24,596 nt of DNA from JANFXS01 sp022791155. GTDB lineage: Bacteria > Bacillota > Clostridia > Lachnospirales > Anaerotignaceae. Positions 16,937 to 24,086 of the stretch are shown here, piece by piece; within the stretch, counting starts at the first letter, position 1, and every line of letters begins with the position of its first letter. A program made the translations under genes and the position numbers. Below the pieces are notes generated by a model. It saw nothing but the letters and a program-made list of their open reading frames with translations, ran no database searches and was not told the origin of the DNA. The stretch is taken from assembly GCA_949743895.1 (NCBI GenBank), contig CATJUX010000025.1, positions 1 to 24,596 on the forward strand, given 5' to 3'.

Positions 16937-16981
16937 ATTTTTCATTTGCCCGACTCACAAAAATTTATGCTTTATTAGACT

Positions 16982-18925
16982 TTATTCGGCATAGATAAGC
17001 ACCTTGCTTCCAAAATTAACTGTCTCCCCGGCATTTGGGAACTGTTCAGCAACAATCTCGCCCTCGCCTTTAATTTCATATGACAAATTGATGTCTTGCA
17101 AAATTTTCTTAGCTTCACCAATCTTCATTCCTGTTATGTCTGGAACAGAAGAAGTTTTGACAGTGTCAAGCTCCAATTCTTTTTCGTTATATTCTGGTTC
17201 AATCCCTAAATGTCCAAGAACATTTCCAAGAAGCTCTTGCATAACCGGGCCAGCAACCGTTCCGCCATAATAAACACCCTGAGGTTCATCAATAAGAACA
17301 AGTGCCATAACCTGAGGATTGTCGCTTGGAGCAAACGCCATAAATGAGGCTATATACTTTCCGCTTCGGCGCGGGAGCTTCTCACTTGTTGCCGTTTTTC
17401 CGCCAATTCTGTATCCTGGAATATATGCCTTGCTTCCTGTTCCTTCTGCAACAACGCTTTCCAAAATTCCTCTCATTGTGTCAGATGTTTCTGTTGATAT
17501 AATTTGTTCGCCTCTCTCAAATTCAAATTTATGAATCACTTCTCCGTTTTCATCTTTTATTTCCTTAGCAAAATGTGGTGTGATTTCATATCCACCGTTT
17601 ACAATGGCACTTGCCGCTTTCAAAAGCTGCAAAGGTGTGATTTGAAAGCTTTGTCCAAAACTCATTGTTGCAAGCTCAACGGGGCCAACGTTTTCAAGCT
17701 TGTGCATTATCCCAACCGCTTCACCTGGAAGATCTATGCCTGTTTTTTTGTCAAAGCCAAATTTAGTCATATATTTATAAAAATTTTCGGGGCCAAGCCT
17801 TTGTGCCACAGCCATGAAAACAGGATTGCAGCTGTTTTGAACTCCTTGAACAAATGTTTGGCTTCCGTGCGTTCTGGGATAGCGCCAGCATTTAATCATG
17901 CGATCCCCGGCAATATAATATCCATTGCAATTGAATGTGTCATTGACTCTAACAACGCCCTCCTCAAGCCCTGCTGAAGATGTGACAATTTTGAATGTGC
18001 TTCCAGGCTCATATGTATCATTTATTGCTGTATTCCGCCACATCTTGTTCAGATAATTGTTCTTTTCTTCAGACGAAAAACTGCTCCACTGCGCTGCCAG
18101 TTCTTCATTGTTTATTTCAAAAGGTTCATTCAAATCAAAAGTTGGATAATTTGCCATTGCATAGATTTCACCATTTTGTGGATTGAGCACAATTATAATG
18201 CCTTTTTGGGCTTGTTTTGCAACCACTGCTTTTTCAATTGTTTGTTCAGCAAACTGTTGTATTGTCAAATCTATTGTTGTTATAAGATTTCCGCCATTTA
18301 TCGGTTCAATTCTCTCCTGATAGTCACTTATCTCAACACCACGTGAATCAGTCAGTGTCAATATTTTTCCTGATTCCCCTTTTAAGTATTCATCATATTT
18401 TGCCTCCAGTCCTATGACCCCTTGATTGTCTTTGCCAACAAAACCTATAACCTGCGCCGCAAGAGAGCTGTATGGATATATTCTTTTAACATCTTCATCA
18501 ACAACAACTCCCGGAATGTTGGCATTTCTTATCTCAAGCGCTGTTTCTTTGTCCACTTTTGTTTTTATGCGGACAAGTGCAACCCTTTGCGAAACCTTTT
18601 TCAAAACATCTTCATATTCCAAATCAAGCTTTTCGGCCAAAAACCTTGCTGTTTCTTCTTCATTTTTGACTTGCGCATGGATCACGCTCACAGCATTGAC
18701 TGACTGCGTGACAGCAATTCCCTTGCCATTTCTGTCTTCAATGTTTCCCCTTTTAGGAGTTATAAGCCTGTCTCGGGTTTGTTGTTCATAGGCCATATTT
18801 TGGAGTTCTTCCGATTTCGCTGTCTGTATGTAAACAACGCGCACCATGAGCACAACAAAAGCCAAAACACTCATAACAAGAAAAAACAACAGTTTTCTTT
18901 TAACCATGATAGAAATTCTGTCCAA
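16982..18925 (-). CDS. spoVD: Class B penicillin-binding protein, SpoVD type
   Basis: Membrane-anchored D,D-transpeptidase; in B. subtilis SpoVD is needed for spore cortex and works with SpoVE. The protein is 647 residues: a short cytoplasmic N-terminus, one membrane segment (about 12-33), a PBP dimerisation domain (about 50-205), a transpeptidase domain and one C-terminal PASTA domain (about 590-647). Active-site motifs are S309-T-F-K312, S365-C-N367 and K510-T-A512; the last departs from the usual KTG. The start is taken as TTG at 18925 with AGGAG 10 bases upstream; ATG at 18907 has no ribosome-binding site. The place after a PBP2B gene matches B. subtilis pbpB-spoVD. A terminator and a possible sigmaE promoter precede it, so expression may be separate from division genes. 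A second vegetative PBP is the alternative. Confidence 0.88.
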   Translation of the reverse strand: MDRISIMVKRKLLFFLVMSVLAFVVLMVRVVYIQTAKSEELQNMAYEQQTRDRLITPKRGNIEDRNGKGIAVTQSVNAVSVIHAQVKNEEETARFLAEKLDLEYEDVLKKVSQRVALVRIKTKVDKETALEIRNANIPGVVVDEDVKRIYPYSSLAAQVIGFVGKDNQGVIGLEAKYDEYLKGESGKILTLTDSRGVEISDYQERIEPINGGNLITTIDLTIQQFAEQTIEKAVVAKQAQKGIIIVLNPQNGEIYAMANYPTFDLNEPFEINNEELAAQWSSFSSEEKNNYLNKMWRNTAINDTYEPGSTFKIVTSSAGLEEGVVRVNDTFNCNGYYIAGDRMIKCWRYPRTHGSQTFVQGVQNSCNPVFMAVAQRLGPENFYKYMTKFGFDKKTGIDLPGEAVGIMHKLENVGPVELATMSFGQSFQITPLQLLKAASAIVNGGYEITPHFAKEIKDENGEVIHKFEFERGEQIISTETSDTMRGILESVVAEGTGSKAYIPGYRIGGKTATSEKLPRRSGKYIASFMAFAPSDNPQVMALVLIDEPQGVYYGGTVAGPVMQELLGNVLGHLGIEPEYNEKELELDTVKTSSVPDITGMKIGEAKKILQDINLSYEIKGEGEIVAEQFPNAGETVNFGSKVLIYAE

Positions 18926-18961
18926 AACTTCACATCTCCTAATAAAATATTGTTCATGTAT

Positions 18962-18990
18962 ATTTTATTGGAGGTTGCAACTTTATATGT
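18962..18990 (-). promoter_or_regulatory. Possible sigmaE-like promoter of spoVD
   Basis: Minus strand: ACATATA (18984-18990), a 14-bp spacer and AATAAAAT (18962-18969). From memory the sigmaE consensus is about KMATATT-N14-CATACAMT; the match is roughly 5 of 7 and 6 of 8. The area is AT-rich, so chance is a real alternative. Confidence 0.3.
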
Positions 18991-18997
18991 TATTAAA

Positions 18998-19038
18998 AAC
19001 CCTGGTTTGATATGGGACATAGCCCTAAAACCAGGGTT
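18998..19038 (-). terminator. Intrinsic terminator between pbpB and spoVD
   Basis: Perfect 11-bp arms AACCCTGGTTT (18998-19008) and AAACCAGGGTT (19028-19038). On the minus strand the stem ends in GGGTTTTTAATAA. It stands 35 bases behind the pbpB stop, inside what is otherwise a tight gene cluster. Confidence 0.85.
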
Positions 19039-19072
19039 CAAAAATTTGCCGAAAAAGCGTATAAGTTCCCCT

Positions 19073-21325
19073 TTATTCGCTTTCCTCGTTCATAATCAAT
19101 GTAATTTCTGTGTTCTTATCAACTGTGACGCCTGCCGCCGGTTTTGTGGCTTTGACAGTTCCAGACTGTTCACCATCATCGTTTAAGCTCAGTCCAGCAT
19201 CAATTATAGCTGTAACAGCTTCTCCATATTCCATTCCTCTCACATCTGGAACAATTATAGTTCCTGTTTCGTTTTCATCTTTTTCTACATATAATATTAT
19301 TTTGCTTCCTTCGGCAACCTCTGTGACTCCATGCGGAACTTGATTCACAACAAGGTTTCCACTTCCCACAATTTCATATTCCAAATTGCGGCCCGATATT
19401 TCATTCAGCACGTCAGGCAATGAAGATCCTGTATAATCATAAACTGTTGTTGAGTTTTCTTTTTTTGACCGACTTTCGTCATCTTCATAGTCAGGGGCTA
19501 TTGATTTATATTTTATTATATTCTCAAAAAGCTTTTTCATTGCCGGCGCAACAGTTGTGACACCATCTTCATAATGCTCTGGCTTATGTATAAGCGCAAT
19601 GGCTGCATATTGAGGGTTTTCAGCCGGAATAAATCCGATAAACGAAACTGTATACTCCCTCGGCTCAGTTCTGTTCTGCTCAGCTGTTCCCGTTTTTCCG
19701 CCAAATGTGTAGCCACTTATCTTTGCTTTTTTTCCGGTTCCGTTTTCAACAACAGAAATCAGATCGTGCCGTATAATCTGTGATGTTTCTTCAGATATAA
19801 CTTTTTTCATAACCTGCGGTGAGTTTTCAAAAACAATGTTCCCTTTTGAATCAACCACTTGCGAAACGACATATGGCCTCATGAGGTTTCCGCCGTTTAT
19901 AACAGCCGCCACTGCGTTGAGCGCCTGAATTGCTGTGGAGTTGAACCCTTGCCCAAAACTCATTGTCGCAAGTTCCGTAACACCAATTTCACTTTTCGAA
20001 AACAGAAGCGATGATGCATCAGTCTCATATGGAAGATCGATTCCTGTTGGTTGTCCAAAACCAAAGTCATGCTGATATTTATACATTAAATCGACTCCCA
20101 TTTTTTCAGCAATGTCCATCATGCCAACATTGCAGCTGTTGGCAAGAACTTGTTCAAGAGTCTGCGTTCCATGGCCGCTTCTCAAGTGACAGCCTATTGT
20201 CATGCCACCAACAACCTTGCTTCCACTGCAATAATAAGTGTCCGATTCACTTATTATTTTTTCTTCAATTGCAGCGGCGGCCACAATTGGTTTATATATT
20301 GAGCCTGGCTCAAATGTTGATGATATATTAAAATTTTTCCACGAATTATTGAGGTATTTAAGCTGTTCTTCCGTTGTCATAAGTTCCCATTTGGCTTTAA
20401 AGCTTGCATCCGAAAGTGCCACTGGGTTTGCTGGATCATTCAGATTAAATTCAAAAGCCGAGGCCATTGCCAATATTTCTCCTGTGTTTGGATCCATGAC
20501 GATTGCCGAGGCTGTTTCGGGGTTATATTCTTCCATAAGATCCTTAACTATTTCCTCTGAAAACCCCTGTATTGCATAGTCAAGTGTTGTGACAACTGTG
20601 CAACCGTCTTCAGCTGCAATTTCATGTTCTGAAACTCCCTTTGATCCGTCATATGTTATATATGATCTTCCTGAAACACCGCTCATATATTCGTTATATT
20701 GCTTTTCAAGCCCCCACATGGCATCTCTTACAAAACCTATCACATGAGAAGCAAATGTGTCCCCAGGATACTTTCTCTTGCTGTCTTTTTCATAAACAAC
20801 GCCTTTTATTTCCTGCGCCTCAAGAGCTTCTTTAACTTCTCTTGGCTGTTTTTTTGACAGCACTTTATAGTGTGTGTCAAGCTTTGGTGTTTTGTTTTCG
20901 GGATCAACAATTGTTATATAATCTTTCAAAGTTTCATATTCAACGCCCTCAAGAGCTTCTGAAAGAGCCTTGATTGTTTTTTCCTGTTCTTCAGCTTCAT
21001 ATGTAACCAAAACTCTTACATCAAGAATTATGTTATACACAGTTGTGCTGACTGCCAAAACCTGATTGTTCCTGTCTGTGATTGAGCCTCTGTTGGCCGG
21101 AATTACATTGTCATATTTGCTGACTTGCTGTGTTTTTGAAGCTGTTTCATATTCCTCTCCATGAGCCTCTTTGATGAAAAAAACTCTGCTTCCCAATCCA
21201 ACAAATGCTGCTGAAAAAGCAAGCAGCATGATCACAAGTTTTCCCCTTATTCTTGCGGCTATAGCGCCTCTTCTCTTTTTTTTCGATCTATGGCCTTTTC
21301 TATTGTTCCGCTTTTGTCCTGACAT
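19073..21325 (-). CDS. pbpB: Class B penicillin-binding protein 2B (FtsI type), division transpeptidase
   Basis: Membrane-bound transpeptidase that cross-links septal peptidoglycan with the FtsW/FtsL machinery. The protein is 750 residues: a strongly basic cytoplasmic N-terminus (1-28), a membrane segment (about 29-50), a dimerisation domain (about 60-235) and a transpeptidase domain with S342-I-Y-K345, S397-C-N399 and K544-T-G546, all intact. Two PASTA repeats follow (about 645-695 and 700-748), one more than in the neighbouring SpoVD. The ATG at 21325 has GAGG 7 bases upstream. It lies 43 bases after ftsL, the usual position of pbpB/ftsI. A terminator follows its stop. Confidence 0.94.
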   Translation of the reverse strand: MSGQKRNNRKGHRSKKKRRGAIAARIRGKLVIMLLAFSAAFVGLGSRVFFIKEAHGEEYETASKTQQVSKYDNVIPANRGSITDRNNQVLAVSTTVYNIILDVRVLVTYEAEEQEKTIKALSEALEGVEYETLKDYITIVDPENKTPKLDTHYKVLSKKQPREVKEALEAQEIKGVVYEKDSKRKYPGDTFASHVIGFVRDAMWGLEKQYNEYMSGVSGRSYITYDGSKGVSEHEIAAEDGCTVVTTLDYAIQGFSEEIVKDLMEEYNPETASAIVMDPNTGEILAMASAFEFNLNDPANPVALSDASFKAKWELMTTEEQLKYLNNSWKNFNISSTFEPGSIYKPIVAAAAIEEKIISESDTYYCSGSKVVGGMTIGCHLRSGHGTQTLEQVLANSCNVGMMDIAEKMGVDLMYKYQHDFGFGQPTGIDLPYETDASSLLFSKSEIGVTELATMSFGQGFNSTAIQALNAVAAVINGGNLMRPYVVSQVVDSKGNIVFENSPQVMKKVISEETSQIIRHDLISVVENGTGKKAKISGYTFGGKTGTAEQNRTEPREYTVSFIGFIPAENPQYAAIALIHKPEHYEDGVTTVAPAMKKLFENIIKYKSIAPDYEDDESRSKKENSTTVYDYTGSSLPDVLNEISGRNLEYEIVGSGNLVVNQVPHGVTEVAEGSKIILYVEKDENETGTIIVPDVRGMEYGEAVTAIIDAGLSLNDDGEQSGTVKATKPAAGVTVDKNTEITLIMNEESE

Positions 21326-21368
21326 ATGTTTACCTCATTAAATATCTTTTGAAACATGTCCCTTCGCA

Positions 21369-21908
21369 TTAATCTTTGAAAAGTTCCATGAGAGCTGATA
21401 TTGAAAAACTTTCATCTTCATCTGCTGCTTCTCTTGTTTCATATTGAATGGTATAGCTTTGCTTTGGAACTTCTATATAAGCCACTTGATAATCCTGTGG
21501 CTCCGACATGTGAAGACGGTTAACCGCTTCTTCACGTATGTAGTCCATATCAATTTTGTCTGAAATTTCAGCTTTCAATGCTGTGTTTTCATTTTGAAGC
21601 GCTATAATTTTCTCATTCAAAATTCTGTTGTTGCGAGTTTGTCTTGTTATCTGTGCTCCAGAATTTATAAAAATAAAAGAGCCGAAAACCACAATAAAAA
21701 TTGAAAAAATCAACTTAAATCTATGTATGGCAACGGTTATAAAATACTTTTTTTCTTCTTTTTTAAGCCTTTTTTGACGAATTTTTTTCTGTCTGTTTCT
21801 TCTTACAAAATCTTCATGTCTCTGTTCAGACTCTGTCTGCAAATCATATGCAACACTTGATGTGTTATATGGTGTTTTATAATTATAATTTCTTCTGTAA
21901 CTCGTCAT
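21369..21908 (-). CDS. ftsL: Cell division protein FtsL (septum formation initiator type)
   Basis: Small bitopic membrane protein that forms the FtsL-FtsB/DivIC complex and activates the septal synthase. The protein is 179 residues: a basic cytoplasmic part rich in Arg/Lys (1-60), one membrane segment (about 63-83) and a heptad-rich coiled coil (about 88-120: LNEKIIALQNENTALKAEI). A conserved-looking IREEAVNRLHM stretch (124-134) and an acidic tail follow. Sequence conservation in FtsL is low; the call rests on topology and on its place between rsmH and pbpB. It is longer than B. subtilis FtsL (about 117 residues), with extensions at both ends. The start has AAAGGGG upstream. Confidence 0.85.
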   Translation of the reverse strand: MTSYRRNYNYKTPYNTSSVAYDLQTESEQRHEDFVRRNRQKKIRQKRLKKEEKKYFITVAIHRFKLIFSIFIVVFGSFIFINSGAQITRQTRNNRILNEKIIALQNENTALKAEISDKIDMDYIREEAVNRLHMSEPQDYQVAYIEVPKQSYTIQYETREAADEDESFSISALMELFKD

Positions 21909-21929
21909 ATGTTAAGTCCCCTTTTGCAA

Positions 21930-22868
21930 CTATATTCGCTCCAAAATGCGAAGCTTTGCACTTCTTGCTCTATGGTTTTCTTTCAACTGACGTTCATCTG
22001 GTATAACAGGTTTTCTTGTTATCACTTTTGCCAAAGGTTTTTTTCCACAAATGCAAACTGGAAATTCCGTTGGACATGTGCATGGATTTTCTTGCTTTTT
22101 GAAAGCGTTTTTAACTATTCTGTCTTCAAGAGAATGAAATGTTATAACACACAATCTTCCACCAGTGTTAAGTGCATTTGTCATTTTTTCTATTGTATCT
22201 TCCAATATTTCGAGTTCTTTATTAACTTCAATTCTAATTGCCTGAAACGATCTTTTTGCTGGATGAGGCCCATCTTTTCTTGCGCCCTTTGGGACAGCCT
22301 TTTTGATAACATCAACAAGCTCAAATGTGGTTTCAATTGGTTCAATTTCCCTTTGATGCACTATAAATTCAGCTATACGTTTTGCCCAACGCTCCTCACC
22401 ATACTTGAATATAATTTCACTCAGCCTTTTTTCGCTATATTCATTGACAACATGGCGTGCTGTCAACTCTCCAGAAACATCCATTCGCATGTCCAGCGGC
22501 GCATCATTCATATATGAAAATCCTCTTTGAGCTTCATCGAGCTGATGACTTGAAACACCAATGTCCATTAAAAATCCATCAACTTTGTCAACCCCAGCCG
22601 CTTTAAGAATATTTTCAATGTTTCGAAAGTTGTCGTTTATATATGTAACCATGCTGCCAAAACATGAAAGCCGTTTCTTTGAAGCTTCTATAGCATATAT
22701 GTCTTGATCTATGCCTATAAGCCGCCCCTTTTTGAGCCGCCGGCATATTTCAAACGAATGTCCCGCGCCTCCCATTGTGGCGTCAACATATATGCCGTTT
22801 TCTTTGATTGACAAACCGTCAATGCATTCGTTCAGCAAAACAGGCACATGCTGAAATTCCAATGGCAT
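21930..22868 (-). CDS. rsmH: 16S rRNA (cytosine(1402)-N4)-methyltransferase
   Basis: SAM-dependent enzyme (formerly MraW) that N4-methylates C1402 in the ribosomal P site. The protein is 312 residues, the usual length. It starts with FQHVPVLLNECIDGL and has the SAM-binding DATMGGAGHS, GIDQD, DIGVSSHQLD, the family stretch RGFSYMNDAPLDMRM, and ITFHSLEDRIVK. A Cys-rich turn, PCTCPTEFPVCICG, lies near the C-terminus. I chose the ATG at 22868 over the GTG at 22871; AAAAGGG stands close upstream, so the start region is tight. It lies 56 bases after mraZ and 21 bases before ftsL. Confidence 0.96.
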   Translation of the reverse strand: MPLEFQHVPVLLNECIDGLSIKENGIYVDATMGGAGHSFEICRRLKKGRLIGIDQDIYAIEASKKRLSCFGSMVTYINDNFRNIENILKAAGVDKVDGFLMDIGVSSHQLDEAQRGFSYMNDAPLDMRMDVSGELTARHVVNEYSEKRLSEIIFKYGEERWAKRIAEFIVHQREIEPIETTFELVDVIKKAVPKGARKDGPHPAKRSFQAIRIEVNKELEILEDTIEKMTNALNTGGRLCVITFHSLEDRIVKNAFKKQENPCTCPTEFPVCICGKKPLAKVITRKPVIPDERQLKENHRARSAKLRILERI

Positions 22869-22924
22869 CACACCCTTTTACAGTGTTTTTCGTTGCTTCA
22901 TTTGTTATAAAACCATAAATAAAA

Positions 22925-23356
22925 TTAAATTCCAAGAGCAGCCATTTTTTCAGCCAACTCATTGTCCACAAAATTTTCGGCGCTGTTATAGTTTTCCCAC
23001 AATTCTCTGTTCCAAATTTCAATTCTGTCCACAACGCCTATAATGGTGATTTGCTTGTCCGCCATGGCATATTCCCTGAGGTTTTGCGGAATCAATGCAC
23101 GCCCTTGCGCGTCAGCACAGCATTCCACAGCACCTGAAGTGAAAAACCTTGCAAATTTTCTGACATCAGGGTCAGTCCATGGCAATTCTTTAAGCTTGAC
23201 AATTATGTCATTCCAGCGTTTTTCATCATATATAAAGAGACATTTGTCAAGTCCTCTTGTGATGATGAATGTGTTTCCAAGGTTTTCCCTTAGTTTTGAA
23301 GGAATGATAACCCGGCCTTTTGAATCAATATTATGCTGATATTCTCCAATGAACAC
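22925..23356 (-). CDS. mraZ: Transcriptional regulator MraZ
   Basis: DNA-binding repressor of the mra/dcw operon that forms ring-shaped oligomers. The protein is 143 residues, exactly the B. subtilis length, with two SpoVT-AbrB half domains: FIGEYQHNIDSKGRVIIPSKLR (2-23) and GAVECCADAQGRALIPQNLR in the second half. The GTG start at 23356 fits the family N-terminus MFIGEYQH and has GGTGG 6 bases upstream. The frame is open 10 codons further upstream, but these do not fit the family. It is the first gene of the cluster; four repeat boxes upstream of it are its likely operator. Confidence 0.96.
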   Translation of the reverse strand: MFIGEYQHNIDSKGRVIIPSKLRENLGNTFIITRGLDKCLFIYDEKRWNDIIVKLKELPWTDPDVRKFARFFTSGAVECCADAQGRALIPQNLREYAMADKQITIIGVVDRIEIWNRELWENYNSAENFVDNELAEKMAALGI

Positions 23357-23397
23357 TTCAGGCCACCACACATTCACAAAGAACAATGGTCATTTCA

Positions 23398-23432
23398 ACC
23401 ACTTTGCACCATTCAAAACCATTTATAACCAC
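23398..23432 (-). promoter_or_regulatory. MraZ operator: four RTGGT boxes with 10-bp period
   Basis: On the minus strand the repeats read GTGGT, ATGGT, ATGGT and GTGGT at + strand 23428-23432, 23418-23422, 23408-23412 and 23398-23402, each start exactly 10 bases from the next. MraZ is known to bind direct repeats of a short G-rich box with 10-bp periodicity upstream of its own gene (three TGGG-type boxes in E. coli). The boxes begin right after the -10 element, as expected for autorepression. Confidence 0.85.
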
Positions 23433-23461
23433 ATTGTAATATAAATTTAATTAAATTACAA
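23433..23461 (-). promoter_or_regulatory. SigmaA promoter of mraZ cluster
   Basis: Minus strand: -35 TTGTAA (23456-23461), a 17-bp spacer and -10 TACAAT (23433-23438). Transcription would start within the MraZ boxes about 75 bases upstream of the mraZ GTG. Confidence 0.7.
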
Positions 23462-23497
23462 TAGAAAAACTTAAATCAGGCAAATTAAATTAGGCAG

Positions 23498-23530
23498 ACT
23501 GTCTAAAAACGTAATAAACTGTCTATTATA
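23498..23530 (-). promoter_or_regulatory. Upstream TATAAT box followed by two ACTGTCTA direct repeats
   Basis: ACTGTCTA (+ strand) occurs at 23498-23505 and 23518-23525, exactly 20 bp apart, which is two helical turns. A perfect minus-strand TATAAT (23525-23530) touches the second copy; its -35 (TTTAGT, 17 bp away) is weak. This may be a second, regulated promoter for mraZ with a longer leader. The binding protein is unknown. Confidence 0.4.
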
Positions 23531-23556
23531 CAATCCGCCCAAAATAAACTAAAATT

Positions 23557-23727
23557 TCAGCTCAAAGCCTCTTCAAGTTCATTCAGTCTTTTGAGAGGAA
23601 AATTCCTCAAAAGCTCAATATACTGTTCTTTTGTTAACCCTTCTGTGCTGGCATACATGTTTATCTTTTCATCATCATTTGCTTCAATAAACTTTCTTTT
23701 AAACATTTCAAATTCAACTAATTTCAT
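23557..23727 (-). CDS. Small protein of unknown function (56 residues)
   Basis: I do not recognise this family. The protein has 56 residues, is charged and without Cys, and is probably mostly helical: MKLVEFEMFKRKFIEAN, a short middle with EGLTKEQYIELLRNFP, and an LKRLNELEEAL tail. It has no signal peptide or membrane segment. The ATG at 23727 has AGGAG 7 bases upstream, a good site, which supports real translation. An in-frame ATG at 23742 overlaps the stop of the upstream TauE/SafE-type gene (ATGA) but has no ribosome-binding site. It is the last gene of the three-gene unit before mraZ; no clear terminator follows. The TKEQY stretch resembles a small helical interaction motif, but no function can be assigned. 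Confidence 0.7.
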   Translation of the reverse strand: MKLVEFEMFKRKFIEANDDEKINMYASTEGLTKEQYIELLRNFPLKRLNELEEALS

Positions 23728-23738
23728 ATCAACTCTCC

Positions 23739-24086
23739 TCATTTTTTCTTCAATATTTCCAGTATGCCCATAATCAAAAGAAATCCGCCGAATATTTTTC
23801 TAAGGACATCGGCTTCAATGTTAACTGCCAAAAAAGAGCCAACAGCCGCCGCTAAAACGCCTGAAAATATAACCGGTTTAACCTCTTTCAGTTCAATGTT
23901 TCCCTGTTTTTTGTGTTTGGCAAGCGCAACAACAGCCGTTGGTATGAAAAATAAAAGGTTTATGTTTTGTGCCTGATGCTGCTGCAAGCCCATAATGAAA
24001 CAAAGAGCAGGAATCAATATCGTTCCTCCGCCTATTCCCATGCCACTTATTATTCCAGAAGCCACTCCAATCAAAACATACATCAT
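23739..24086 (-). CDS. Half-length TauE/SafE (TSUP) family membrane protein, second of a pair
   Basis: TSUP proteins are thought to move sulfite, sulfoacetate or other organic anions across the membrane. This one has only 115 residues and about four membrane segments, matching one of the two repeats in a full-length protein of about 250. The repeat signature GVASGIISGMGIGGGTILIPAL is at 7-28, and a second glycine-rich helix starts at about FSGVLAAAVGSFLAV. The ATG at 24086 overlaps the stop of the upstream half by 4 bp, so the two are co-translated. Both halves probably assemble into one transporter. The substrate cannot be told from the sequence. Confidence 0.85.
   Translation of the reverse strand: MMYVLIGVASGIISGMGIGGGTILIPALCFIMGLQQHQAQNINLLFFIPTAVVALAKHKKQGNIELKEVKPVIFSGVLAAAVGSFLAVNIEADVLRKIFGGFLLIMGILEILKKK

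Noticed and set aside
21909..22517. Plus-strand frame of 202 codons
   Set aside because: Antisense of rsmH, without a ribosome-binding site or family features.
24083..24086. The two TSUP halves as one gene broken by a frameshift
   Set aside because: Each half has its own plausible start and the ATGA overlap is a normal coupled junction; half-size TSUP proteins exist. A sequencing frameshift cannot be fully ruled out, so it is listed as a check in the finding.
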